64,000 nucleotides of DNA from Cornus controversa. Taxonomy: Eukaryota; Streptophyta; Magnoliopsida; Cornales; Cornaceae. The stretch is from assembly GCA_026545225.1 (NCBI GenBank), contig CM048850.1, forward strand, positions 7,489,501-7,553,500, written 5' to 3'. Shown here piece after piece: positions 8,790 to 20,884 of this stretch. Under the pieces are notes generated by a model. It saw nothing but the letters and a program-made list of their open reading frames with translations. It was not told where the DNA came from and searched no databases. The position numbers and the translations under genes were made by a program. The stretch's first letter is position 1, and each line of letters begins with the position of its first letter.

Positions 8790-10925
8790 CAACATCTTCG
8801 TCTTCTCTTCTAAATTGATTTTGAGGGACTTGGGTCCATAATTAGAGTTCACCAAAGAAGAGAGAAATGGTCTACGTGTCGAGTGCTCGAGTTTGATCGG
8901 TCCGGAATCAATTTTGGAGAATGTTAACTTTTTGAAAATAATAGGGGAATTCATTTGGAAACTCTTCTAAATTGAGGTATTGATGTCTAACCCAAAGAAT
9001 CCGGAGTTTTTGTAAGTATATTAGTTGTTAAGTCAACCAATTAGTTATGTGGCATAATTAGATATTTTTCAATGGTAAAACATACTTAATTACACCAATT
9101 GATGAATTCATTATGATATATTGGATAATTACATGTTTATAATTTCCATAGTTAATTATAAAGCAAGTTAGGATTGAATTATGAAAGAATGGTGCAAATC
9201 ATTGATAGTGTGAAAGTGATGTTATATGTTTGATCAAATGCCTTAGAGTGTGTTTGAATGTGAAAGCATGCTCAATTGTCAATGTAGATGATATGGAAAG
9301 TGCAAAGTGTAATATATGATTTAATTACAATATAGAAATGACATGACATGTGGAAGATGTGAAATATGTTCAATGTGTATGCATGTGATGTTTAAATGAG
9401 AAATTATATAAACATGATAATTGGATGTTCTCTTGACTTGATTTGCAAATGCATATTGGTATGAACATGTGGGGTGCATCATTGATGGTTTGGTGAGGGT
9501 GGTGAGCTCAATTGGGTTAAGAGCCCTCTTGAGGTGGCATGATATTTCGTTATAAATCCATGCGGGGCAATCCAGCTTTAGAACCCTGTGGAGTGATCCT
9601 TAATTAGGGCTCTGGACTAGAATGGAAGAGAATACTCCCTAAAACAGAGTCTTCCGATGAGGTAAACTGGCTTTGGAACCTTGGTTAGGTGGTATTGGGC
9701 AGCCTGTAAAATCAAAACCCAATAGATGTGTGGAGAGGATGAGGGAGTTGTGCATATCATATTACATTTATACGTTGCTTATGATATGGTTGTGATACAT
9801 GGATATTTGCGTAACATGATTAAATGTAAATGTATGTTTATGTGGTACTCACGGAACTTACAGAATTGTGTTTTAGACATTCCTACTGAGCTTGTGGTTA
9901 TTCATCCCATAAAGATTAAATCTTTTTAGAAAATGGAAAGGAGATAATGGAGTCTCATCAATTGTGAATTGGTGCGAAGCGGAGTTGATTCAGTTAAAGA
10001 CCTTATTATCACTTTATTTGAATGTATGTTCGGATTGTGGACTATATGCATATGATAAACATGTAATGACCATTTGTGTTTGAGAATATGTATTAATTAT
10101 ACTTTCTGGTTGTATATGTTTAATTACATTTTGAAGCATGAATGGTTTATAACTTATTTTTATACATTGTAAGCATGGTATCAAGAATGGTAGGATGCTA
10201 TACGTTTTAAATGATGAACTTTCATTTATATTTATTTTCACATATATAACTTATGAGAAATGTTGTGTTGATGAATTGCATTTTATTAATGTCCAAGCAT
10301 GTATGTATGTTTAATAATGAAAGAAAGTGTATAAATGCATAAAATAATGCGTCGAGTTGTCCTCTTGAGTTGAGGAGTTTATGGAAAATGAATTTAGAAT
10401 TGAAAATAGGGGAAAATAGGTTTTGGAGTGTTTCAGCCGACTAAAACTTCCATCAGCCAACCGAAATGGTGAGATACCGAATGTTTGCATTTGCAGACTC
10501 GGCAGGTATCTATTTTGGCCAACCGAAACATCCCTTCAATCGACCGAAAGGTCTCCTTTAGCCGACTGAAACTGAAAGGTAGCCAGTCGATGGATTGTCC
10601 AGGTGTCAACTGGTTAGTGGGACATCCATAGCTGACTAAAACCTGAATGTGAGCTTAAAATGCATTGTTGAGTATTGAGAATTCATGAGTTCTACTTAGG
10701 GGCCTATGGTGAGATTGTAAAGCTTCCGTTATGTTATAAAATAATGGATGAGGTAAGGAATTGGTGATGATAACGTAAAGGCTTTTGCAATAAGTCATGA
10801 CTCAAAAATTAAAGTGTGACAAGTTGGTATCAAGACATGGTACCATAATGAGATTATGAATAAGAGGTGATGACTTGTACCCTAATCACCCTTGAATTTT
10901 GGGGGTCTAAAGTTGGGGCATGACA
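8314..10925 (+). repeat. Left LTR of the Tekay element
   Basis: Begins TGTAAGAACTGTAACCAC and ends GGGGCATGACA, 2 bp before a primer binding site. It has an expanded (TA)n tract at about 8754-8788 that is much shorter in the right LTR. A cluster of GCCGACCGAAA-like motifs lies at about 10,435-10,635. Confidence 0.85.
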
Positions 10926-10928
10926 GAT

Positions 10929-10940
10929 TGGTATTAGAGC
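10929..10940 (+). promoter_or_regulatory. Primer binding site of the Tekay element (mutated)
   Basis: TGGTATTAGAGC, one base away from the usual initiator-Met TGGTATCAGAGC. It lies just inside the left LTR; the copy after the right LTR (19,664) keeps the standard sequence. Confidence 0.75.
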
Positions 10941-11237
10941 ACTAGGTCGAATACGTAAAGCGATGGGTAATTGACAGATCACGAGTGGGTTTGGAATAGG
11001 TTAAAACCTTGAGTTTGATGACCTAGAAACGCATGTGGACATGACATAGTTGATATGAGAACTTATGTGTATGTGGAATATGCTTACATAATAAAATGCT
11101 AAGTACCTATATGATAACATGTGAGATATGTTATGTGATAAAATAAAAACGTGCTTATGTGATAACATGTGTATATGTTATGTGTTGAGGTGAGAACATG
11201 CTTATGTGATTAAATGTGTGTTGAGAAGTATGTCTAA

Positions 11238-12144
11238 ATGTTACATGAAAATGGAGATCGTTTGATTAATAACATGACCGCGCTTCTCCGACACTTTATG
11301 AGAACAGTTGCTAATGAGGTTCAACAACTGGTAGTGCAACCGAAAGAGAATGAGGTTGAAAGGAGGTTCAATCTCATCACTCGCTTTAAGAGGTTGATGC
11401 CTCTAAGTTTTGAGGGAAGTCTGAACCGTTGATAACAGATATTTGGTTGGAGCAAGTGAAAAAGCACTTGAGTATGTTGTCTACGCCCAATGATGGCATG
11501 AAAGTCATTCTTGTTACATACTTGGTTTCGGGGGGAGCTAAACTTTGGTGGAAGTTTGGTGAGTAACTGACATGATATCGAGACAATGCAATGGGAAGAG
11601 TTCAGGACTCTATTCCTTGAACACTATTTTCCTAGGCCAAAGAGAAGGGCATTAAGGATGGAGTTTGAGGAGCTAGTTCATGATGGCATGACCATTACCA
11701 AAAATGAAAACAAGTTCATTTCTCTTTCACGCTTCGCACCCAATGTAGTGAGAGATGAGGAGGAAAAGATGTAGAGGTTCGTCAATGGCCTTCATAATTC
11801 AGTTATATCATTTGTATCCATCTTGAGGTTGAAGGTATATGTCGAGGCGGTTGAGAAGGCCTTGATGACAGAAACTGAAGTGAAAGATAGGCAAGAGAAA
11901 AGATAGGCATTGAGGCAAAACAAGTCTTTGACAGTGGCTTCAGAGGCGCATGTAAGTAAGAAGTTCAAGGGTGGTTCTTCTCATACAGTGGGTTCAGTGG
12001 GGCAGCCTATGGCACATTCTACACCTACTATTCCCTTGTGCATGACATTTACTAGAGCTGAGGTTAGAGCAACCGGGGCACTACAAGTCTGATTGTCCTT
12101 CAAGAGCACCCATGAGAGCATGTCAGAGTTAGCCTATAGGGCAG
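11238..12144 (+). pseudogene. Tekay gag, N-terminal and core part, broken
   Basis: Fragments in several frames match the second copy at 20,067-20,876: NEVQQLVVQ..EEN, RFKRLMPLSFEGS, then QWEEFRTLFLEHYFPRPKRRALRMEFEELVHDGMTI and ENKFISLSRFAP. These are the standard chromovirus gag blocks (in intact proteins the FF/YFP...EF region precedes a zinc knuckle). Stops and frameshifts are numerous (for example TAG at 11,772). The gene is interrupted at 12,144 by a solo LTR and resumes at 13,487. Confidence 0.8.
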
Positions 12145-13486
12145 TGATTGGCGTTGAATGTTACGCATAATAGCCTCTTAATTTGCATATTTTATTCTCT
12201 TAGTGATAGTTTATGTGTAATTTTACTCTATTTTTGTATTTTTTATATTTTCAAGTCCTTAATGATTATTTCAGTTAAAACCATGATTTTTGGGCTTTTA
12301 AAGAAGACATTCAAGAGGATTATATGAAGCCTACATCAAATGGATCCATTTAACTCCATATTTTAACTCAAAACTGTCCAAGGAAGTGGCCTAAGAGAAT
12401 TATAACTAATTAAGGAGATTCCGGGCTGAAGTCCAAATTTGTGGGTAATTCAGTTTTAATCTCATTTTGGAAAATGACCCGAAACTCTTATTTTCGAGTG
12501 TCAAATTCACTCAATTTTTGTGTAAGTTGAACGAAATTCGATTATGAAGATATTTGTATTTCATGAAAATGTTGTGAATCACACTAATTCAAGTTCAAAA
12601 TTGGATTTCAATTCAACGAAAATATTCTAGTAGATTTTCTCCTAAACACTTTTCGATTTTCTTTTACTTGGAGAACATCCTAGAGGACCTCTATATAAGA
12701 GAAAGAGATGAGTAGGGTTGAGGGAATAGGAAATGAGTGGAGGCAAGGGCATAAAAGACAAAGACAATCTGGGTTTTATTTATTTTATTTCATTATGTCT
12801 TTTATTTATTTGTTATCTTCTTCTACTATGTGTAACTAAACTCCTCAACTAGGGTTGAGGAGGAAACCACCATTAATGAAGTGAAGTGATTTTTTTTCAT
12901 TAATTGATTCCCATATGTGTGATTTAAATGCTTATGATTTTTGCTTCTTGTGATTAATTATTTTATAGTTCTTTCACCAACTATATCATGTATATGTGGT
13001 AGTTAGAAAGTATTATAAATAATCTAAGCTTGGGTTTGTATTTCTTAAAAGTGATAATCTTTGATCTTATGTTTTTTATTAAATTGGATTCATAAAATGC
13101 TTAAAATTTTACACTAGTGAAGTAAAGAAAAATCTACCTTTTTGATATATTTTTCATAGTGCTTTATTGTTAAATCTTGAGTAAGCAATAGATTGATTTC
13201 TTGATTGCTACTCTAAATTTGAAAATTAATAAATGAATATTAGAAGCTTCATGGTTTTAATGGTGGTGGAATTCGACATCTTAGTTATTTTTTCAATTTG
13301 ATTTCAATCGTGTTATTTTATTTGCATGTTAGTTTAATCTATCTCAAATCAACCAACTTTTGTTTAAACTAGATTAGTTTTAAATTAATTTGAATTTTTA
13401 TTAATTTTTCTTCTCAAAGCATACCGATCTATACTTCAATAGATTCGTACACTTGCGACATACTTTACACTTTTAAAATAACATCA
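12145..13486 (+). mobile_element. Athila-type solo LTR inserted in Tekay gag
   Basis: A 1,342-bp segment starts TGATTGGCGTTGAATGTTACG, ends AAAATAACATCA, and interrupts gag immediately before its zinc knuckle. The 5-bp flanks GGCAG (12,140-12,144) and GGTAG (13,487-13,491) match at four of five positions, as expected of an old target duplication. Its first 400 bp are the reverse complement of the LTR sequence at about 58,340-59,093, so the same family is present there in longer form. No internal region remains, so it is a solo LTR left by LTR-LTR recombination. Confidence 0.75.
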
Positions 13487-14225
13487 GGTAGCCAAGCATG
13501 ATGACTTGCTTTGGTTGTGGGCAGAAAGGGCACATGAGGAGGGAATGTCCTCAACAAGGCAGAGATGCTCAGGGTGGTCAGGGCTCACAACAGAGGCTGA
13601 CTCAGACTATGATTTCACAGTTGAGCTATAGAGCATTCCCTCCACCATAGTGATCTATATCTGCACAGAGTGCGAGACCAGTGAGGGGATCTACCCCTAA
13701 TGCATCCACACATCATTTGGGTTTTTGGGCTAGTGGAGCAGAGGATCAGAGGGCTCAAGGCAGGGTCATGCAGTGACACCTGCAGACTCCTCAACAGGAT
13801 CTTCAGTAGTTAGAGGTATATTTTTAGTGTACAATTCTTGGGCACATATATTAATTGATTCAGGTGCATCATATTCATTTATTGCTGCATCATTTACACG
13901 GACTTTGAGGCTTAAGGTTAGTCCTTTGGGTAGAATAATTTGTATTGATACACCAGTGGGCGGTACAGTGATTCTTGATAGAGTGTGTCAGGGATGTGCT
14001 ATTGAGATAGCCAAGATGACACCTGAGTTTAATTTCTTTCTCCTAGATATGAGTAGTTTTGACATCATACTTAGGATAGATTGGTTTTTGGAGTTTTGTG
14101 TTACGATAGACTATCTTAGAGGGAGGGTGACGATTTGCATGCTCGAGGGTGATTGCTTTTATTTTGTGGGAGATCGGGGTGACTCTTATACTTCATCATG
14201 TTGTGGAATTAGTAGTCAAGAGTGA
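13487..14225 (+). pseudogene. Tekay gag zinc knuckle and protease
   Basis: A CX2CX4HX4C knuckle (CFGCGQKGH then C) is encoded at about 13,507-13,548. An open frame at 13,773-14,225 encodes the retropepsin: catalytic DSGAS in ILIDSGASYSF and the downstream FDIILRIDWF block (normally ILGMDWL). Protease would process Gag-Pol. The catalytic triad is preserved but the surrounding reading frame is broken on both sides. Confidence 0.8.
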
Positions 14226-14237
14226 CACAATTTTATC

Positions 14238-15111
14238 TTGGCTAGTCTTTTGGCTGAGAGAGAGGAGATTCTGAGAGAGGTATACCCGACAGTAGTGTGT
14301 GACTTTTTAGATGTCTTTCTAGAGGATTTGATAGATTTACCTCCTAAGAGAGAGGTAGATTTTGGGATTGATCTTATACCTGGTACGCCGCCCATTTTTA
14401 TGGCACCATATCAGATGGCACTGGTGGAGTTGGTGGAATTGAAGCTCCAATTAGATGATTTGAAAGCTAAAGACTTTATTAGACCGAGTTCATCACCGTG
14501 GGGAGCATTAGTGTTATTTGCAAAGTAGAAAGATGGTTCTTTGAGATTGTGCATTGATTATCAAAATTTAAATCATGTGACAATTAAGAATAAGTATCCA
14601 TTGCTGAGGATAGATGACCTATTTGATTAATTGAAGGGAAGTCACTACTTCTTGAAAATTGATTTAAGGTCGGGTTATTATCAATTGAGGGTGAAGGATG
14701 AGGATATCCACAAAATGGTTTTCCGTACATGGTTTGGACATTATGAATTCCTTGCAATGTCATTCGATTTGACTAATGCATCGGCGATATTTATTGATTT
14801 GATGAATCGCACATTCTATGAGTACCTTCGAAGGAGGAGCATGAGTTACATTTGAGGACAATTTTACTAATACTTAGAGAGCACCGATTGTACGCTAAGT
14901 ATGAGAAGTGCAAGTTTTGACTCCAAGAGATGAAATTCATTGGATATGTTGTTCTGGAGGTGGAGTATTAGTTGATCCATCTAAGATTGAGGCCGTGATA
15001 AGCTGGGAGAGTCCGAAGAGTGTTTTCGAGATTTGGAGTTTTCTTTGTTTGGTGGGCTACTATAGAAGGTTTGTGAAACACTTCTCTAGTATTGCAGCAC
15101 CAATGACATGA
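14238..15111 (+). pseudogene. Tekay reverse transcriptase with active-site deletion
   Basis: Recognisable RT blocks are [60 protein letters not shown] and [11 protein letters not shown], followed by YYRRFVKHFSSIAAP. Between FYEYLRR (about 14,830) and EEHELHL the segment that should carry the FVDD/FIDD catalytic motif is missing, a deletion of roughly 50 bp that also shifts frame. Stops occur at about 14,526 and 14,628. The enzyme cannot work. Confidence 0.85.
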
Positions 15112-15630
15112 CTTACTCGTAAGGGTGTGAAATTTGTGTGGAATAACGCATGTGAGTTAGCCTTTTATGAATTGAAGAAACGGTTAATTACAACTCCTAT
15201 TTTGGTGATACCTGAGCGTGGCTTGGGGTATACGATTTATTGTGATGCTTCGAGAAGCGGGCTAGGTTGCGTGTTGATGTAATGTGACGAAGTAGTTACT
15301 TATGGGTTTAGACAGTTAAAGACTCACGAGCATAACTATCCTTCACATGACCCAGAGCTAGTAGAAGTGATCTTTGCTTTGAAAGGGTGGAGAAACTACT
15401 TCTATGGTGAGAAATTCAAGGTGTATTCGAATCACAAAAGTCTCAAGTATATTTTCTCCTAAAAGGCCTTAAATATGAGATAGGGGCAATGGGTTGAGTA
15501 TATGGAGGATTACAATTTTGATTTGCAATATCATCCGGGGAAAGCAAATGTAGTGGCAGATGCATTAAGTAAGAAGTCTCACAAGACTCTAGCTAGCATA
15601 GCCATCCAATAATGGAAAATGATATAAGAT
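15112..15630 (+). pseudogene. Tekay RNase H region
   Basis: Encodes LTRKGVKFVWNNACELAF, YCDASRSGLGCVLM (normally followed by Q), RQLKTHEHNYPSHDPELVEVIFALKGWRNYFYGEKF and [14 protein letters not shown]. The YCDAS and ADALS motifs define the RNase H domain of chromoviruses. Stops at about 15,280, 15,460 and 15,480 interrupt it. Confidence 0.8.
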
Positions 15631-15698
15631 TTCTCAGAGTTAGGGTTGTGTTTAAGTGATGATAGTGAGCCAACTACGTTGTTTAGCTTGTAAGCAAG

Positions 15699-16484
15699 GT
15701 GAACGAGGCACAGAAGAGGGATAGTGAGTTGGAGTCTATTCACTCACAGATTGTTAGTGGTACGATAATGGTGGGTTGGACTTTGCATTTCGATGGGGGT
15801 CTACGATTCAGAGGATTGATGGTAGTTCCTTCTAATTGTCGTTTTGTAGTTTATCCTGGTGGCACCAAAATGTACCACAATGTGAGACGCCAATATTGGT
15901 GGCGGGGTATGAAGAAAGATGTGGCACAGTTTGTGGCAAGATGCCTTACTTGTCAACAAGTAAAGGCGAAACATCAAAAGTCAGCTGGGTTGTTGCAACC
16001 ATTGCCAATGGCAGAGTGGAAGTGGGAACATATTACCATGGATTTTGTTATGAGTCTTTCGAGATCAAACAAGGGTAATGATACAGTTTCAGTTGTTGTG
16101 GATAGATTAACCAAAATAGCTCACTTCTTGCCTATGAGGTTGAATGATGATGTGAGGAGACTTAGTAAGCAGTATGTAGGGTAGATTATGAGATACATGG
16201 GGTTCCAGTATTCATTGTATCCAATAGGGATCCACGATTCAATTCAAGATTCTGACATGGATTCTAGATGGTGTTGGACACCGAGTTGCACTTTAGCACG
16301 ACATTCCATCCTCACACTGATGGGCAGTCAGAGCATACTATACAAATATTTAAAGATATGCTTCGTGCTTGTATACTTGATTTTGGCAGTGGTTGGGAGG
16401 ACTATTTGCCACTTGTGGAGTTCATGTATAACAACATTTATCAAGCTAGTATTGAAATGGCACTTCTAGTTTGTTAGATTGAGG
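15699..16484 (+). pseudogene. Tekay integrase core
   Basis: The zinc-binding HHCC region is represented by MYHNVRRQYWWRGMKKDVAQFVARCLTC, followed by the core start WEHITMDFVMSL and DRLTKIAHFLP, and, in another frame from 16,268, FHPHTDGQSEHTIQ with LPLVEFMYNN. Catalytic D and E positions are recognisable but lie in different frames. A stop at 16,182 and a frameshift near 16,260 break it. Confidence 0.8.
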
Positions 16485-16624
16485 TGGGCGAGACCATAAC
16501 CTTAGGGTCAAATATTGTGCATGAGAAAACTGAGAAAATTATGTTGATTAGGCAGTGATTTTTGATAGCTCAGAGTCGATAAAAGAGCTATGCTAATTGG
16601 AGGAATAGACCGTTATCCTTTGAG

Positions 16625-17080
16625 GTGGGGGACCATGTGTTTTTGAAAGTTTTGCCATGGAAAGGATTGATGCGCTTTGGATGGAGTGGAAAGTTATTGC
16701 AGAGATACATTGGACCATTTAAGATCCTTGAGTGTGTCGGTGAGGTGGCTTACAGATTGGCTTTGCCATTACAATTGGAAAAGGTTCATAATGTATTCCA
16801 TGTTACGATGTTGAGGAAATATGAACCTGATCAATCACATGCTCTAAGTTGGGTAGACGTTGAGGTCAAGGAGGATGTCACATATGAGGAGAGATCGGTT
16901 TAGATTCTTGATGCTAGAGAGCAAATTTTGAGGGGTAAGACCATTGCATTGGTCAAGGTTCTGTGGCTCCATTACAATATTGAGGAGGCTACTTGGGAAC
17001 GAGAGCAAGAAGTTCATTCTAAGTATCCAGACTTGTTTCATTTTAGGTTTGGCCTGATTTCAAGGACGAAATCCTTTTAA
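16625..17080 (+). pseudogene. Tekay integrase C-terminus with chromodomain-like tail
   Basis: Encodes GDHVFLKVLPWKGLMRFG, LQRYIGPFKILECVGEVAYRLALP and VFHVTMLRKYEPDQSH, the GPY/F-type integrase C-terminal module. After a TAG at about 16,900 it continues ILDAREQILRGKTIALVKVLW and EEATWEREQEVHSKYPDLF, which is the chromodomain-like tail of Tekay-type chromoviruses. In active relatives this tail directs insertion toward heterochromatin. Confidence 0.85.
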
Positions 17081-17091
17081 GTTGCGTAGGT

Positions 17092-19660
17092 TATAAGAAC
17101 TGTGACAACTTTTGGTCAGTTTTCTTTTAATTTCATTTATTGCCATATTAATGCTTTAAATGATTATATATGATGTAAAATACATGTTTGGGGACTTGTA
17201 CAAGTGATTGGGGAAGTTTTCAGAGCATTTTGTAAATGTTGACTTTTTCGGATCATTGACCTAGGGGAGCAGGCCCCGTGAGCCCAGAAAATACGAAAAT
17301 GTTGGAATGACTCCAAATTTGGAGGGTAGCTTAAATAAAATATTTGACGAGTTACGGAATCGATTTCATGTCAATCAGAGTTACGAAACTCAAAAAATGA
17401 GTACGGGAAATTTCAGTGAAAAGTAGTGGTATTTTTCTCAATAAGAGTAGGTTGGATTCTATAAATAGCAAATGGAGAGTTTTGCTCTTCATTCTCATTC
17501 TCTCATCAACCGTGAGGGACATATATATATAGCAACATCTTCTTCTTCCCTTCTTTATTGATTTTGAGGGACTTAGGTCCATAATTGGAATTCACCAAAG
17601 AAGAGAAAATTGGTCTACACGTCGAGGGCTCCAGTTTGATCATTCTGAAATTAATTTCAGAGAAAGTTGAATTTTTGAAAAAAATTGGGGAATTCATTTG
17701 GAATCTCTTCTAAATTGAGGTAAGGATGGCAAACACACAGAATCTAGGGTTTTTGTCAGTATATTGGTTGTTAAGACAACCAATTGGTTATGTGGGATAA
17801 TTAGGTATTTTTCAATAGTAAAACATGCTTAATTGCGCCAATTGATGGATTCATTATGCTAGATTGGATAAACATATTTATAATTGCCATAGTTAATTAT
17901 GGAGCAAGTTGGGATTGAATTTTGAAAGAATGGTGCAAATTCATGTACATTGTGAAGGTGATGCTTATATGTTTGATGAAATGCCTTGGAGTGTGTTTGA
18001 ATGTCAAAAGCATGCTCAATTGTCAATGTAGATGATATCGAATGTGAAAAGTGTAATATATGATTTAATTGTTAATATAGAAATAACATGAAATGTGGAA
18101 TATGTGAAATATGTTCAATGTGTATGCATGTGATGTTTAAATAAGAAATTATATAAACATGATAATTGGATGCTCCCTTGACTTGAGTTGTAAATGCACA
18201 TTGGTATGAACATGTGGGGTGCATCATTGATGGTTTGGTGAGGGTAGTGATCTCAATTGGGTTGAGAGCCTTCTTAAGGTGGAATGGTATTTCATTATAA
18301 ATAAATGTGGGGGATTTCGGCTTTGGAATCCTGTGGAGTGATCCTTAATTGGGGCTTTGGACTAGAATGGAAGAGAAAACTCCCTAAAATGAAGTCTTTT
18401 GATGAGGTAAACCGGCTTTGGAACCTCAGTTAGGTGGGATTGGGTGGCCCGTAAAATCAAAACCCAAAGGATGTGTGGAGAGGATAAGGGAGTTGTGCAT
18501 ATCATATCGCATTTACATGTTGCTTATGATATAGTTGTGATACATGGATATTTGCTTAACATGATTAAATGCAAATGTATGTTTATGTGGTATTGACAGA
18601 ACAATTCAGAATTGTGTTTTAGACATTCCTACTGAGCGTGTGGTTGCTCATTCTATGAGGATTAAATCTTTTAAAGAAATGGAAATGAGGAGATGGAGTC
18701 TCCCCAATTGTGAATTGGTGCGTAGCGGAGTTGATTCATTTAAAGACCTTATTATCACTTTATTTGAATACATGTTCAGATTGTGGACTATATGCATATG
18801 ACAAACATATAATGACCATTTGTATTTGAGAACATATATTAATTATGCTTTATGCTTTATGGTTATATACATTTAATTACATTTTGAAGCATGAATGATT
18901 TACGAGTTATAATTTCATACATTGTAAGTATGGTATCAAGCATGGTAGGATGCTAGAAATTTTAAATGATGAACTTTCATTTATGTTTATTTTCACATAT
19001 ATAACTTATGAGAAATGTTGTGTTGATGAATTGCATTTTAGCAATGTTCAAGCATGTATGTATGTTTAATGGCGAAAGAAAGTGTGTAAATGCAAAAAAT
19101 AATGCATAAAGTTGTCCCCTTGGGTTGAGGAGTTTGTGGAGGATAAATTGAGAATTGAAAATAGGGGAAAATAGGTTTTGGAGAGTTTCAGCTAGCTAAA
19201 ACTTCCATCAATCGAACAAAATGGTGAGATACCGAATGTTTGCATTTGCAGACTCTGCAGGTACCTATTTCGGCCAATCGAAACATCCCTTTAGCCGACT
19301 AAAACTGAAGGGTAGTTAGTCAATGGATTTTCCAGGTTTCAGTTGACTTGTGGGACATCCATCATCCAATCGAAACTTGAATGTGAGCTTAAAATGCATT
19401 ATTGAGTATTGAGAGTTCATGTGTTCTATTTAGGGGCCCATTGTGAGATTGTAAAGCTTTCACTGTGTTATAAAAATAAAAGATGAGGTAAGGAATTGGT
19501 GATGATAACATAAAGGCTTCCGTGATAAGTCATGACCCGATAATTAGGGTGTGATACGTTGTTATCAAGGTATGGTACCATAGTGAGATTATGGATAAGA
19601 GGTCATGACTTGTACCCTAATCACTCTTGATATTTGGGAGTTGGAAGTCGAAGCATAACA
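17092..19660 (+). repeat. Middle LTR of the Tekay arrangement
   Basis: Begins TATAAGAACTGTGACAAC (the usual TG start mutated to TA) and ends AAGCATAACA. Aligns to 8314-10,925 over its full length with many substitutions and small indels, so the copies are old. It is flanked by pol on the left and by a primer binding site plus gag on the right. Confidence 0.85.
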
Positions 19661-20876
19661 GATTGGTATCAGAGCACTGAGTTAAATACCTAGGGGCGAT
19701 AGGTAATGGAAAGATCACGAGCAAATTTGGAATAGGTTAGAACCTTGAGTTTGATGACCTATAAATGCATGTAGACATGACATAGTTGATATGAGAACTT
19801 ATGTGCATGTGAAACATGCTTACATGATAATATGCTAAGTACCTATGTGATAACATGTGAAATATGTTATGTGATGAAATGAAAACGTGCTTATGTGATA
19901 ACATTTGTATATCTTATGTGTTAAGGAGAGAACATGTTTATATGATTAAATGTGTGTTGAGAAGCATGTCTAAATGTTACGTGCGAATGTGATAACATAT
20001 TGTTATGTTATGTGGTTATTTGATCATATTGAACATATAGCATGAGATAACTTGTTGTGTTGACCTATGTCTCGAACATATAGAGATATGTCTCCTAGAC
20101 GCCGAGGAAGGGCAGTTGGGGGTGAGGTACTAAAGGGAGATCGTTTGATTAATAAGATGACTGCATCTTTCCGAGACTTTGTGAGAATAGCCGCTAATGA
20201 GGTGCAACAACTGGTAGTGCAACTGGAAGAGAATGAGGCTAAAAGGAGGTTCAAATTCATCACTCATTTTAATAGATTGATGCCTCCAAGTTTTGAGGGA
20301 AGTTCTGATCCGTTGATAGCGAATAGTTCATTGGAGCAAATGGAAAAGCACTTAAGGATGATGTCTATGCCCGATGGTGGCATGAAAGTCATTCTTACTA
20401 CATACCTATTTTTGGGGTGAGTTGAACTTAGGTGGAAGTCGGTGAGTGACCGACATGATGTCAAGAGAATTTTATGGGAAGAGTTCAAGACTCTATTTCT
20501 TGAGCACTATTTTCCTAGGCCAAAGAGCAGTGCATTGAGGAAGGAGTTTGAGGAGCTTGTTCATGATGGCATGACCATTACCGAATATGAAAACAAGTTC
20601 ATTTCTCTTTCAGGCTTCACACCCGAAGTAGTGAGAAATGAGGAGGAAAAGACATGGAGATTCATCAATGGCCTTCACCATTCAGTTATACCATTTGTAT
20701 CCATCTTGGGGTTGAAAGTATATGCCGAGGTGGTTGAGGAGGCCTCGATGGCAAAAACTAAAGTGAAACATAGACAAGAGAAAAGAGAAGCATTGAGGCA
20801 AAGCAAGGCTTTGATAGTGGCTATAGAGGGAAATGTAAGGAAGAAGTTCAAGAGTGGTTCTTCTCATATAGTCTAG
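19661..20876 (+). mobile_element. Second, partial Tekay internal region (PBS plus gag)
   Basis: A standard TGGTATCAGAGC primer binding site at 19,664-19,675 and a leader like 10,940-11,235 are followed by gag at 20,067-20,876. That frame starts at MSRTYRDMSPRRRGRAVGG and is open except for one TGA at 20,418. It has the same blocks as the first copy, in better condition (LEHYFPRPKSSALRKEFEELVHDGMTITEYENKFISLSGF). Homology stops at about 20,873, just before the zinc knuckle, where sequence of repeat X begins. It appears to be a tandem second unit truncated at its right end. Confidence 0.8.
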
Positions 20877-20884
20877 TTAGGGTG

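Larger units (their letters stand above)
8314..19660 (+). mobile_element. Decayed Tekay/Del-type chromovirus (Ty3/gypsy)
   Basis: Two related LTRs of about 2.6 kb bound an internal region with gag, protease, RT, RNase H, integrase and a C-terminal chromodomain-like segment in the order expected of Tekay chromoviruses. Coding frames are broken by many stops and frameshifts, so the element is inactive. An Athila-type solo LTR is inserted in gag. No target duplication can be defined, because the right LTR is followed by more internal sequence of the same family rather than by host DNA. Confidence 0.85.
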
